Below, piece by piece: positions 8,353-18,404 of a DNA stretch of 64,000 nucleotides. Under the pieces are notes generated by a model, which saw only the letters and a list, made by a program, of their open reading frames with translations, ran no database searches and was not told the DNA's origin. Source of the stretch: Skeletonema tropicum (lineage: Eukaryota > Bacillariophyta > Thalassiosirophyceae > Thalassiosirales > Thalassiosiraceae); contig CM074143.1 of the NCBI GenBank assembly GCA_037178625.1, positions 930,001 to 994,000 on the forward strand, in the 5' to 3' direction. The translations under genes and the position numbers were made by a program. Position 1 is the first letter of the stretch. The number at the start of each line of letters is the position of its first letter.

Positions 8353-11097
8353 TCAGCGATTATATCTTATCCACAACTCTGCTTCTGTTCGAAGCATATC
8401 ACACATGAACACTTGAATTGCTAGTAGAGGTGTTCCGTCCTTCTCCACTTGGGGGTTTTCTTCTCCAAACGACAGGTGCATCCCAAGCACTGGAACTACT
8501 GTGTATGCAGGAATATTGCTTGCGTCGTAGGACCCATGTTTTTCATGATGATACATTGCACTTTTCAGCTTTAGAACGGAGTGGAGCTGGGAGCGAAGAT
8601 GAGATCCATCATCTAAATATCCAACTTTTGCTTCTGACTCTGACTCGCCCACTTTTGATACGGATGCTGCGGTGTAGTACAATCTAACATTCAAAATATC
8701 CTTTACACTGAACAGGGACTGATCCTCATCTCTCCTCTTTGCAGTCTTGATGGCCAAATCAATCATATCACTTAGAACTTGTTCAGTATCAAGATTCATT
8801 GCATTCGAGCATGAAGCACAATTTGCCATTACTGTGGACATGCTTGCACATCCGCTACCCATCGATCTTGATATTGATGACAATGTGATGCTGTTTGAGT
8901 TGCGTTCTGTACTGCCTGCTCCAGTTGGCTTGCCGTCATAGCCTGTATTCCAGGGCAAGTCCAAAGTTTCCAAGTGAGCTACATTATCACCTTTCTCTAT
9001 CGTTTCAGTCACAATCGGACTAGTGCATACTTCCAAGCATGTCGCAGCCCTTCTTGTGGCACTCACTAACTCTACTTCAGCCTGAGCCTTCGCTGGAAGC
9101 TCGGGGAGACAAACCATCAGCAAGGGAACATTTGAGGTTTGTTCCGGTTCATTGACAGTCTTATTTTCAGTAGTACCTGACATCTCCCTCCATGTTCCTT
9201 CGTCTTCGTAACCACCGTAAAGCAAACCGTCCTCATCGTACAAACTTGGATCTAAGTCGCTTGGTTGTGAATCTGGAGCGGTTCCATCAACACTGCCCAT
9301 AATGATTCCTCCATTGCATGTTAATGACTCTCTTGAAATACTATCTGCTCTTGACCAAAGTCTTTTCCATGGCACGCTTGTGCAAGCGTCGGTGCCTTCG
9401 TCGTCTAGTAACGACTCTAATGCGGTTTGAGAAAAATACACTAATGCTCCCAGAGCGTCCTCTAACTGTCCACCCATGAGTCGCCCACCATCATCGAGCC
9501 CATCAAGCACAGCTGCAGCGTTCTTCCAGCTTAGGCAAAGTTGAACTTCCCAACTACTCACTTCAGACGAATCAGGTTCAATCAAACTCATTTTTTCTGG
9601 GATTAAACCTATCATACCTGCAACAAATACAACAGCCGAGCGAAGTGTATTGGCTTGAGAGTATGGACCGATACAAACTGGTGCCCAGTGTGATATTGAC
9701 TGTACATGCAGACACTTTCTCAGTAAATGATGCTTGTTTTGAAATGCTTGGTGCAGAAGCGAATCTGAGTCAAGAGAGTCACCATCACTTCTCAAGTAGC
9801 CTCCCGAACCTCTCTGCAGAATACAGTCCATCATTACTCTTCGTCCTCCGGGAAGAGCACCCTTTCCAACTGACACACAAGCTCGGCTGGGTGGTAAGTG
9901 TGTCCCAAAGAATTGCACATAGTGGTGGTTAATTTTGGCAAAGTGCGCCATCTCTGAGAGATATAAATGGACATAAAGTATATCACGCGATGAAGTTCTC
10001 GGTACATCGCCTACGAAGAGGTTTGAAAGTATGTGCTGTAATGTTTGTGCGACGGCTAGAAACTCTTGAACGGCTGCATCGGCTTCGTTGGTCATGTTGT
10101 TGCACGAAACTGGAGAGAGGATTGCAGAAACGTGGCAAAGCCCTCCTCTCATCATTTGTACGTTCGGGGTATGCATCGATTGCAAGAAGCTCATTGTAGT
10201 CTTTTCTGCTTGCTCACAATTTGAGATATCAGGAAGAGATGAAGTTGCTGCTTGCACTCGTTCTGTGATTTGTTGTTGGCAGCCAGAGATTAATGTTCTT
10301 CCACTATTGGTGCTTCCATCGATACCGCTCTTTTTCTCTACCCTCCAATTGATAATCTTTAAAATGCCAACACCATCGTCGTTTGCATCACAAATGATCT
10401 CTGTTTCATCCATTACTAGTCGTCCTCGCTTGAAGAGCTTTGGACAATCCAAGACCATCGTTTCATACTCTCCGCCCTCCCCAGCAGGATGCATGCCCCA
10501 CTTATCTTTCAAGTGGTCCAATATTCCTTTATCGCGTAGGTCTCGAAGTGATTTACCCAAGTGACGATATGGCATGAGTCCTGGAGGACAAGCGACCCTT
10601 ACTAAGATCGCTTCAATTTCTCCGTCGTCCAGAATGCTATCAAGCAGTGTTCTCTGAGATGACATTCTCCACAAATAAGATAGTGATGTGAGATTGAGTC
10701 TAGAGCAGACATGTTCAATTCTTGTTCTTTGATATGTAGACAGAATAGCTCCGGAAGAAACACCTTCGATTTCGGGATGATTGGTTTTAATCTGCTCCAA
10801 AAGAATGTAGAGATCCTCCACCTCATCCGACCCATCACCATCATTCTCATACACCAGAGACTTGATCTTGCTCTGTCCATGAATCTCTCTCATGTAAAAT
10901 GGAACGCCGATGCATTCTTCTACTTGCGTTTTGACTACCTCAGACCCCGCCGTTTGATACATATAAGATTCCTCTTCTGTGTTTTGTTGCATAGGAGCGA
11001 GGTGGGCACAGCAAACGAGCTCGTGACCATTTTGTATCGCCTTTAGGGTTGAGTAGATGGAATCTTTTCCACCTGAAAGCAGGGCTACGAACTTCAT
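8353..11097 (-). CDS. DPH6: Diphthine--ammonia ligase with RidA-like domains
   Basis: A 914-residue single-exon protein. Residues 1 to about 230 are the ATP pyrophosphatase domain of DPH6: the PP-loop SGGKDS at 8-13, GAILSTYQRTRIEHVCSRL, YLWRMSSQ, and the family signature GMHPAGEGGEYETMVLDCP. The enzyme performs the last step of diphthamide synthesis on translation elongation factor 2, amidating diphthine with ammonium and ATP in the cytosol. The rest holds two YjgF/RidA-type segments, one around residues 300-440 (YVHLYLSEMAHFAKINHHY, then PSRACVSVGKGALP) and one starting near 470 (HWAPVCIGPYSQANTLRSAVV) and running toward the C-terminus with a low-complexity insert. This architecture is the same as in yeast and plant DPH6. 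The start at 11097 is directly before the PP-loop and fits the family. Confidence 0.92.
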   Translation of the reverse strand: MKFVALLSGGKDSIYSTLKAIQNGHELVCCAHLAPMQQNTEEESYMYQTAGSEVVKTQVEECIGVPFYMREIHGQSKIKSLVYENDGDGSDEVEDLYILLEQIKTNHPEIEGVSSGAILSTYQRTRIEHVCSRLNLTSLSYLWRMSSQRTLLDSILDDGEIEAILVRVACPPGLMPYRHLGKSLRDLRDKGILDHLKDKWGMHPAGEGGEYETMVLDCPKLFKRGRLVMDETEIICDANDDGVGILKIINWRVEKKSGIDGSTNSGRTLISGCQQQITERVQAATSSLPDISNCEQAEKTTMSFLQSMHTPNVQMMRGGLCHVSAILSPVSCNNMTNEADAAVQEFLAVAQTLQHILSNLFVGDVPRTSSRDILYVHLYLSEMAHFAKINHHYVQFFGTHLPPSRACVSVGKGALPGGRRVMMDCILQRGSGGYLRSDGDSLDSDSLLHQAFQNKHHLLRKCLHVQSISHWAPVCIGPYSQANTLRSAVVFVAGMIGLIPEKMSLIEPDSSEVSSWEVQLCLSWKNAAAVLDGLDDGGRLMGGQLEDALGALVYFSQTALESLLDDEGTDACTSVPWKRLWSRADSISRESLTCNGGIIMGSVDGTAPDSQPSDLDPSLYDEDGLLYGGYEDEGTWREMSGTTENKTVNEPEQTSNVPLLMVCLPELPAKAQAEVELVSATRRAATCLEVCTSPIVTETIEKGDNVAHLETLDLPWNTGYDGKPTGAGSTERNSNSITLSSISRSMGSGCASMSTVMANCASCSNAMNLDTEQVLSDMIDLAIKTAKRRDEDQSLFSVKDILNVRLYYTAASVSKVGESESEAKVGYLDDGSHLRSQLHSVLKLKSAMYHHEKHGSYDASNIPAYTVVPVLGMHLSFGEENPQVEKDGTPLLAIQVFMCDMLRTEAELWIRYNR

Positions 11098-11362
11098 TGT
11101 GGCTGCTTCAGTGGAAAGAGGCTAAAGTATCGATGCTTACAATGTTATTGGATTTATTGACGCAGCTATTGTAAATGAACTCAGCGACAGCAATACATCA
11201 GCTCCGCTGTGATGTGTCCTGTGGATAGCTGTTTGAGATTTTGGCGGGAGATGACGACGCTGTCCGGCAACAAATAATTGTACCATAGTTTGTACGGGGT
11301 TTGTACCAAATTGTAGTCGCTAGAAGAGGACGCTATTAGTAACTGTGCTTCGAACACTTTTT

Positions 11363-13378
11363 TTAGCTTGGAGTTGGTGATTTATCATCCTCCTTTGTTT
11401 TGTATAGACTTTTCAGGTAGCGATTAAGAACCTCAATCTCAACTCTCCTCAGCTGGGCTTTCATTCCATCATCAATGGCGTAGCGATCTGCATCCTTGCT
11501 CATCGGCTCCAGTTCAATATACTGTGCAGCTGGATATTTCTTTCTAATTTCTTCTTCAATGTGTCTGATTTCTCTCTCTACTGCACGCATGACATCTTCT
11601 GCATACCATGCGAGAAGAACACGCAGATCTCGATCAAGCGATTCCTTCGCATCGAAAAACTCTTGCTGGTAGCGTGGCATGAGCTTTGCTGCAAGGAAGG
11701 TCCCATCGAAATCTATTTCTGCTTTGAAGGAAAATGTGTCCGGACCAGTCCATTGTGTTTGAACAGCATGAACATTATCAATACTCCGCCGACCCAAAAT
11801 GATTTGTTGGATATCTTCACGAGTTGCCCTGTCGACACCGTGTCCAATCAGATACCGATGATTGACATTCACCAGGGCAATACCCATGGCACCAAGCAAT
11901 GCAGAAATACCTATACCTGCCATACCATCAAAAATTGGCAATCCAGTGTACTGCGTCATGCCAATGCCGCCAATGGCCAACACAACCCCCAAGCATGCAG
12001 CACCATCCTCCAACAACACAGCCAAAGTCGCTGGATCTCGCACCTTGGTCGTGGCATAGGTCCAAAATGACATATTCTTCGTGTCTTGACCACCATCAAT
12101 TCGCATCGATGCTCTCACACCCTGCACTGTCTTCGAAAAGACATACCCATCCACCACAAAACTCATACCCAAAACACCCCACACCTCCCACGGAACTTCC
12201 GTCATCACATGAGGGTTCATCAACTCTCCAACAGCATGAGTCATACTCACACCGGCCCCCAAGAAAAATGTCCCAAGTGCACTCACAAGTGCCCAAAAGT
12301 ATATTGCCTTTCCATACCCATACGGATGTGATCTATCAGGGGCATGCTGCGACGAATTCAACCCCACAAGTAACAATGCCTGATTGCCACAATCCACCAC
12401 CGAATGGACAAATTCCGATAACATGGCGGAGGATCCACTCGAGAGTGCCGCGGCTAATTTCGCCGCGGCAATGACAAAGTTCCCGGCGAGGGCACGTTGG
12501 ACATTTTGTGTCGTGGTAGCACGTGAGACTGCCATTTGATCTTGTAATTTTTGTTCGAGTGCCCGACGACGGTCTACGTGACGTTGTGGATCGGAGAGGG
12601 TGGCGTCTGTGGGTGAAAATTTGTAGTATAATCCAGAGATGGAATCGGACGATGATGAAGCGTCGTTGTTGGATTGTTGTTGCTCGTCTTCATAGCCGCT
12701 GGAATTTTTATCTGAATGATTTGCACTTGTCGCAGACGTTGATGAAGATGATGTGTCATCCAATTGAGAAGAAGACGATTTCGAGTTGTTTGATTTGCCT
12801 TGCCTTCTTTCAATAAAGTTATCCAGAGATGGTTTGTCACTTGTTAAATATTCTGCAAAATCATCTTGTGTCTTCTTCACTTTTGAACTGGATCTTGAAT
12901 TTCTCTCTTCATCATTATTTTGCCGTGTAGGTGCTTCCATCTCTTCAACCTCTGACTTGATTGTGTCTATCACTCCTTTTGGTAGTTTGTTATTTGAAAA
13001 GTTACGCCGCCGTATTATTGTTGATGAAGAGATGATAATATTCTGATGGGTAAAAAATGAAGGAGCATTTCTGTTGACATCAATTATTCTGTTGTAACTG
13101 AAATCTCTGTGAAGTGAACCAAACGCCCGCACTACAATTGAGATATTATTATCCCTTGCAGACGAAGGAATCTTGCTCTGATTCTTCCTACTTCTAAAAT
13201 GATGACGTGATTGACGCCAAGACATCGAATTTTCTAATGAGAATTGCCGTCTGCAGCCGTCCCGAATTATTTGATTTCGACAACATTGCGGTGATGCCGC
13301 TGCTTTCGGGCGATAGAATGATGCTACACGCTGGAATCCCTCCAAGAGACTCCCGCCGCATCTCCGGCCGTGCATCAT
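11363..13378 (-). CDS. SLC30A9/ZnT9-like cation diffusion facilitator, probably mitochondrial
   Basis: A 671-residue protein. The first ~270 residues are Arg/Ser/Asn-rich and disordered and begin with MMHGRRCGGSLLEGFQRVASFYR, which resembles a mitochondrial presequence. The transporter domain follows: NFVIAAAKLAAALSSGSSAMLSEFVHSVVDCGNQALLLVG near residue 310, with the HxxxD metal site of helix 2, then DRSHPYGYGKAIYFWALVSALGTFFLGAG, and LLEDGAACLGVVLAIGGIG for helix 5. As in ZnT9, the helix-5 metal motif is ED-like instead of HxxxD. The C-terminal cytosolic-type domain includes IILGRRSIDNVHAVQTQWTGPD. Human SLC30A9 exports zinc from mitochondria; the same role here is inferred from similarity. 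Confidence 0.85.
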   Translation of the reverse strand: MMHGRRCGGSLLEGFQRVASFYRPKAAASPQCCRNQIIRDGCRRQFSLENSMSWRQSRHHFRSRKNQSKIPSSARDNNISIVVRAFGSLHRDFSYNRIIDVNRNAPSFFTHQNIIISSSTIIRRRNFSNNKLPKGVIDTIKSEVEEMEAPTRQNNDEERNSRSSSKVKKTQDDFAEYLTSDKPSLDNFIERRQGKSNNSKSSSSQLDDTSSSSTSATSANHSDKNSSGYEDEQQQSNNDASSSSDSISGLYYKFSPTDATLSDPQRHVDRRRALEQKLQDQMAVSRATTTQNVQRALAGNFVIAAAKLAAALSSGSSAMLSEFVHSVVDCGNQALLLVGLNSSQHAPDRSHPYGYGKAIYFWALVSALGTFFLGAGVSMTHAVGELMNPHVMTEVPWEVWGVLGMSFVVDGYVFSKTVQGVRASMRIDGGQDTKNMSFWTYATTKVRDPATLAVLLEDGAACLGVVLAIGGIGMTQYTGLPIFDGMAGIGISALLGAMGIALVNVNHRYLIGHGVDRATREDIQQIILGRRSIDNVHAVQTQWTGPDTFSFKAEIDFDGTFLAAKLMPRYQQEFFDAKESLDRDLRVLLAWYAEDVMRAVEREIRHIEEEIRKKYPAAQYIELEPMSKDADRYAIDDGMKAQLRRVEIEVLNRYLKSLYKTKEDDKSPTPS

Positions 13379-14645
13379 AGCGGCGCCTGCAATTAGCTAC
13401 TTCTATTATGAGCAACTACCACAAGAATCTCAATCAATAAGAAGTATGTCGGTCGTTGGCTGGTCGTTGGCTGGTTGTATGTTGGATTTTTTGTCTGTTA
13501 TCCGTTAGTTGTCCGTTGTGGGTTCACAGTCACGTGTGATTGATCGCGTGATTGATTGATTTATTGATCGTCACGATCACAAATCAATCAATCAGTCACG
13601 CGATCAATCACGCGATCAAACCGATTGCGTGATCACGCGCTCACTCAGCTATGCTCGCTACAACAGAAGTATCTACTCCTACCTTCTATTGGTTAATGCT
13701 TATTCATCTTCTGTTGCTCTCCATCGACTCGACAATCATCGCAAAGTTACTATAAACTAACTGTTGATTCGGGGTGCGAATTTTTGCCAAACATACTCTC
13801 ATACAAGTCAATACACTGGTTGAGATTGCTGGGTGTGTGTGTGTGTGTGGTGTTCATTATTCAGGGATGATATCCAACTCAGAATGAACAGAGGACTCCA
13901 CAATGCCTTGGTGCAGAGGTCAGAGGACCTTGCACGAATCTCTGTGAACATAGAAAGCTTCAGCTGCGCTCATAGCCACACTTCATGACATTTTATGTTA
14001 TGTACCTTCGAGATAAATGAATGTGTTGCATCAAGTGATCTTTAGCAGAGTGCAGCTGAATCTACTTACCGAAGATATTGAGGACATCGAGCACGTTTAA
14101 AGATCTGTCATGGTGATTCCACGCTCCGACCGCTGCCAAGTTGTACAATACGTTCTGATCCCCTTCCCCCTTCATCTTGCATCATTTGTCTCATGATATG
14201 TGTCAGTTATGAGACTGTCAAATCATGGTCAAGCCAAACTGTCAGTTTTCGTTTCAAAAGCTTCGCGAGCGATCGAGCAACGAACACAAGGCTTGGTCGT
14301 TATTGCTCGCTCATTTCATATTTCATTCACGTTGGTGTCATCACAAAGTCATTAACTGTCGATTCTGCATTCTGCAATACACCACGGGAATACACAAGAG
14401 GCCAAAGTACATTGTTTAGACGACACAGCTGCATCAAATTCAAAGACAGGAATCTAAAATTCGACTTCACGACGTTTCGATTGTTTCTTCCGCGCTGTCA
14501 AAAGATATCATCACTTCTACACCGGCCCAATCAAATATCTACACAGTTCATTAGAGTTGATAATTCAGATATATACGACCCTGCCACACAGAATCGTCAG
14601 CCCACATCATCACCACATAAAACACAACAAGACAAATTTGAAAAC
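13379..14645. promoter_or_regulatory. Divergent intergenic region with a long hairpin and (GT)n
   Basis: It separates the head-to-head ZnT9-like and nucleotide-sugar-transporter genes. It holds the inverted repeat at 13536-13611, a nearby 12 bp palindrome (GCGTGATCACGC near 13635) and a (GT)n run near 13830-13850. The frame of the downstream gene is open upstream to 14193, but that part shows no transporter similarity. Confidence 0.5.
13536..13611. repeat. Imperfect inverted repeat (hairpin/cruciform)
   Basis: The left arm 13536-13562 starts gtgattgatcgcgtga and the right arm 13581-13611 ends tcacgcgatcaatcac. The arms pair over about 27 bp with one 4-nt slip in the attg repeat. The loop is about 18 nt. 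Confidence 0.8.
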
Positions 14646-15596
14646 ATGGATCCCAAACCATTCTACGCCACCACCCCCTTCGCAGTAGGGGGTTACATGC
14701 TCTGCAGCGCCACACTCCTCATCGCCAACAAATATGCCGTCTACAAAGTCGCTGCACCATCCTTCATCCTCTTCTCCCAACTCATGGGGACAGCACTCGT
14801 CGTTAAATCCTTCGCTGCCATGGGTAAAATCGAATGCGACGCATTGGAAATGAACAAATCGAAAAAGTTTTTACCGGTGGCACTCATTTTTCTATCGACT
14901 ATTTTCGCCAATATGAAAAGTTTGCAATATGCCAATGTTGAAACATTCATGGTATTTCGATTTTCTACCCCGTTGGTGGTAAGTATTGCCGATTATCTGT
15001 TTCTAGGGAGGAAATTACCCAATGCACGTAGTTGGACGTGCCTCCTTGCCTTGTTGGTGGGAGCATTTGGATATGCCACGACAGATTCGTCATTTGAGGT
15101 GAAGGGGTATACGTTTTGTGCGATATGGTATTTCATCTTTTGTATGGATCAGATTTATTTGAAGCATGTGATCAATACGGTCAAGATGGACTCTACGTGG
15201 GGACGAGTGTTTTATTCCAATTTCCTTGCGAGTGTGCCGTTGGTATTTACGTTTATTAATGATGCAGATGAGATTCAAGCCTTGAAGGATATGTCAATGT
15301 CAGCATTCATGGCAGTGTTTTTGAGTGTGGCTCTTGGGGTTGGAATGTCCTACTTTGCATGGATGGCACGATCATTGTTGTCGGCGGCTAGTTTTACTGT
15401 GGTTGGAAATATTTGTAAAATTCTGACGATTGCAATCAATGTATCGTTGTGGGACAAACATGCTAGTGCGGTGGGGATTGCCTGCTTGATGTTTTGCCTT
15501 ATTGCGGCGTACTTTTATCAACAGGCACCGATGCGTGCGGATAGCAAAGATTCGGATGATCTGGGGATAGAGAAGAAGAATCTGTTGCCAAAGTAA
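14646..15596 (+). CDS. Nucleotide-sugar transporter, GDP-fucose/GDP-mannose type (TPT/NST family)
   Basis: A 316-residue membrane protein with about ten hydrophobic segments. It matches the DMT/NST family: an opening CSATLLIANKYAVYKVAAPSFILF, then NVETFMVFRFSTPLVVSIADYLFLGRKLP, and YLKHVINTVKMDSTWGRVFYSN, which resembles the GFT1/GONST4 group of plant GDP-fucose transporters. Such proteins exchange GDP-sugar for GMP across the Golgi membrane and feed glycan synthesis. The C-terminus is short, charged and ends EKKNLLPK, compatible with a dilysine-like sorting signal. I chose the ATG at 14646 because the family similarity starts immediately after it; in-frame upstream sequence to 14193 is Ser/Arg-rich and unlike any NST. 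The exact substrate is uncertain. Confidence 0.82.
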   Translation: MDPKPFYATTPFAVGGYMLCSATLLIANKYAVYKVAAPSFILFSQLMGTALVVKSFAAMGKIECDALEMNKSKKFLPVALIFLSTIFANMKSLQYANVETFMVFRFSTPLVVSIADYLFLGRKLPNARSWTCLLALLVGAFGYATTDSSFEVKGYTFCAIWYFIFCMDQIYLKHVINTVKMDSTWGRVFYSNFLASVPLVFTFINDADEIQALKDMSMSAFMAVFLSVALGVGMSYFAWMARSLLSAASFTVVGNICKILTIAINVSLWDKHASAVGIACLMFCLIAAYFYQQAPMRADSKDSDDLGIEKKNLLPK

Positions 15597-15655
15597 AGAT
15601 GGTGATAGATAACAGGTTTATTATGTATACAAAACTCTGTGTCAAAGATTTACAA

Positions 15656-17308
15656 TTAAAGCCCAATCTTCTTCAAAATGTCGTACAGTGTTTTGCTATT
15701 CTTCAGCTTGTCATAATACACATCAGCCGCCATCTGTTGTAGTGCAATGCTGTAGCTGGGATAAGCGTGCATAACAGTAGACAGCTTATCAAATGGCAAC
15801 TTGCATTCTTTTGCAACTGCAATCTCTGAAATAAGTTCACCTGCCGATGGAGCCATAATAGTAGCACCAAGAATCTGTTTTGATTTAGTCTTGTAGACAA
15901 TTTTGAGGAATCCGTGCATGTCAGTTTCTTCACATATGGCTCGATCCACTTGAGACAATTTTCGGAATGATACTGATACTTTATCCTCTCCATGTTGCAT
16001 CACAGCCTCATCTTCTGTCAATCCGATGGATGAGACTTCGGGATCAGTAAAGATCGCCGCTGGAACACTGTCGCTTCGTTTTCCTGAATCTCTCAGCGGT
16101 AACAAGATGTTACGTGCCGCAATGGCACCTTGAAATCCAGCGTAATGTGTGAATTGCCTATCCCCAGTGCAGTCTCCCGCTGCATACATCCCCTTTACAG
16201 ATGTTTCCAAGTTGTCATTTACGCTTATTCCCTTTGTTTTCTCGCAGAAGTCCACTCCTAGATCTTCCAAACCCATTTGACTTGTATTGGGCTTTCGCCC
16301 AGTGGCAATTAATATGTGGTTTCCTACGACGCTCTTTCCAGATCCCAACGTGAGGGTTATGGTACCCTCATTCTCATCTTTGTTGACAGACACAGCACTT
16401 TCACCACAAAGTACATCTATACCTTCCTCTTTAAAAACATTTTGTAACTCTGAAGAAGCAATCTCCTCTCCGTTTGGGAGTAATCTACCTTTCGAAATGA
16501 GAACTACAGAGCATCCTAGACGAGATATGGCCTGAGATAGCTCGCATCCTATCGGTCCTCCACCGACAACGATAACTTTTGTATCTTTCAATTGGTTTCG
16601 CTTGTTTTGTTCAATGTCAACGAAGAAATCATTCCATACATTTTCGTATGTCCAATATTTTATATTGCCCAATCCTTGTATATCTAAAATCTGCGGAATG
16701 GCTCCAGTTGCTACGACAATACCATATCTTGCACTAAGTTGAGATACTGCCGAGGAAGATAAAGTCACATCTACTGTTTTTGAGTCCAAGAAGCTTGCTT
16801 TTCCCTCTATAACATCTATCCCAAGTGATTGCAACACTTTGGGGCTGTCATCATTATCATAAATTATTTGTCTATTCTCGTCAATCTGTCGTTTGACATC
16901 CATCAACATCCGATATTGCGAGTCATCCATGGTATCATCGTCCAAAGTGCCATACTTTTCATTCATCTTCCTCCAATTGTACACGCGCTTAGATATAGAA
17001 AGAATTGTCTTGGAGGGCACACATCCCGTCCACGTACAGTCGCCACCAAGTTTGGATGATTCAATAAGTGCCACGGACTTATCGAAAGTTGCTGCAAATT
17101 TGGCTGCTGTAAGGCCGGCGGATCCGCCGCCAATGACTACGATGTCGTAGAGTCCGTTTGCCGCAGTTGAGAGAGCAATGTCGCTTCGGCAAAGACGTGG
17201 GCATTTCATGAGGGATGGCGATGGTACTATGAAAGCAGCAACATGTATTGAAGAGTATGACGAAAGCAGTAGTAGCAATGATGCCGTCAGGGTGTATAAT
17301 GGACACAT
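15656..17308 (-). CDS. MerA-like pyridine nucleotide-disulfide oxidoreductase, plastid-targeted
   Basis: A 550-residue protein. The N-terminal signal peptide ends in the plastid motif AAFIVPS (residues 24-30). The FAD motif VVIGGGSAGLTAAKFA follows, then the redox site GGDCTWTGCVPSK with Cys91 and Cys96, the NAD(P)H motif VIVVGGGPIGCELSQAISRLG around residue 240, and the second FAD motif GMYAAGDCTGDRQFTHYAG. The C-terminal interface domain ends in HAYPSYSIALQQMAADVYYDKL. The family transfers electrons from NAD(P)H through FAD to a disulfide or metal substrate. Where glutathione reductase has its catalytic His-Glu pair (HPTSSE), this protein reads YPSYSI, as MerA-like enzymes also deviate. It has neither the N-terminal HMA domain nor the C-terminal Cys pair of true mercuric reductase, so the substrate is unknown. 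Confidence 0.85.
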   Translation of the reverse strand: MCPLYTLTASLLLLLSSYSSIHVAAFIVPSPSLMKCPRLCRSDIALSTAANGLYDIVVIGGGSAGLTAAKFAATFDKSVALIESSKLGGDCTWTGCVPSKTILSISKRVYNWRKMNEKYGTLDDDTMDDSQYRMLMDVKRQIDENRQIIYDNDDSPKVLQSLGIDVIEGKASFLDSKTVDVTLSSSAVSQLSARYGIVVATGAIPQILDIQGLGNIKYWTYENVWNDFFVDIEQNKRNQLKDTKVIVVGGGPIGCELSQAISRLGCSVVLISKGRLLPNGEEIASSELQNVFKEEGIDVLCGESAVSVNKDENEGTITLTLGSGKSVVGNHILIATGRKPNTSQMGLEDLGVDFCEKTKGISVNDNLETSVKGMYAAGDCTGDRQFTHYAGFQGAIAARNILLPLRDSGKRSDSVPAAIFTDPEVSSIGLTEDEAVMQHGEDKVSVSFRKLSQVDRAICEETDMHGFLKIVYKTKSKQILGATIMAPSAGELISEIAVAKECKLPFDKLSTVMHAYPSYSIALQQMAADVYYDKLKNSKTLYDILKKIGL

Positions 17309-17699
17309 GGCTGGGATAGGATTGGTGGTCCAGTCTGCCTAAAGCAATGCATGTGGTCGATCTCTCTAGAGTGTAACTTAGCTAGGTTGCATGCTGTTGG
17401 CTGTTGCATCACTCACATCTCATTTTTGCACAAATTTTTGCTGAGCTCAAAAGCCCTCCAAAATTGATACTAATTCCCATCGTTCTTACAAATCTCTGTC
17501 CATGAAAATCTTTCCTTTTTATGAGGTCATGGTGCAGTGATTGTCGTGTAATGCCGACGACGTGGTTACTTATTATTTTGACGACAAAGTTGGCGTTGAG
17601 GAGATAACCTGAGCATGTTTAGCAGGATGATAGACCTTAAATATTGCAATCATATTGCAACCTGGTAAAAATTAGAAGACATTATTGCCCGATACACTA
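17309..17699. other. Intergenic region upstream of the MerA-like gene
   Basis: About 390 bp that should include the promoter of the minus-strand gene starting at 17308. Nothing else was recognised. Confidence 0.4.
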
Positions 17700-18050
17700 G
17701 CGTGTCCCAGATCCACTTTCCCACGCCAAATTCCCACTTTCCCACGCCAGAATCCCACGTCGAATTTTGATTCTGAAAATCAAAATCCTACGGCCACCCC
17801 AGAATCCCACGTCGACGTAGCATTCTACTTTTCCACTTTCCCACCTCAGAATCCCACGCATTTTTTTATTTTGTGCGGGGTGTATCGCGCAGGCCCTCAA
17901 AAAGTGGGAATTTGGGGATGGAAATTTGGTTCTGGGACCTGGGACACAGAAGCAAATTTTGACGGCTAGGATTCCCACTTTCCCACGTCAAATTACGGCG
18001 TGGGAATCCTACGTGGGAAAGTAGGAATCCTAGCCACATCTGGGACACGC
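17700..18050. mobile_element. Foldback-type MITE candidate, 351 bp
   Basis: The terminal inverted repeat GCGTGTCCCAGAT (13 bp, perfect) is flanked by TA on both sides (17698-17699 and 18051-18052). The interior is built from many copies of TTCCCAC / GTGGGAA, with the first orientation dominating the left half. A second, internal inverted repeat lies at 17964-17988 versus 18011-18035 (25 bp with one mismatch). The open frames seen on both strands here come from this repetitive composition and are not genes. Confidence 0.7.
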
Positions 18051-18052
18051 TA

Positions 18053-18404
18053 CTGGGGAAACAAACAATAATGATGCTGCTTCCAAATCTTTTTCAAGGC
18101 GGCTTCGCTTCTTCCTTCTAATCTCAATGATTGCTCTTGGTTTAGTGAGGATGACGATATCCTGGCAGCGAAACGTAGAGTAATGTTCACTTTAGAGACT
18201 TAATAATTTCCTACTTTACATGTATTGGAGCGAGAGAAAGGATGACAGCACAACCAACAGTCAACAGCAGTATAAAAGTACCACGGTTTGTGAACTTCAA
18301 TTGTATAGGAGACACGATTATGGTCGTGTCTCCGAAGGATGGCATGTGCAACGGACAGCAGCTGGCGTCGACTGTGGCCTACGCAAAACACGTGGGTATA
18401 TTGC
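18053..18404. other. Gene-poor stretch between the MITE and the trpA relic
   Basis: About 350 bp with no recognisable gene. Short plus-strand frames (for example 18242-18448) have no family resemblance. Confidence 0.4.

Noticed and set aside
14193..14645. N-terminal extension of the nucleotide-sugar transporter
   Set aside because: The frame is open but the composition is unlike the family, and similarity begins right at the ATG at 14646.
17685..18048. Overlapping open frames on both strands
   Set aside because: They lie within the heptamer-rich foldback element and mirror one another.
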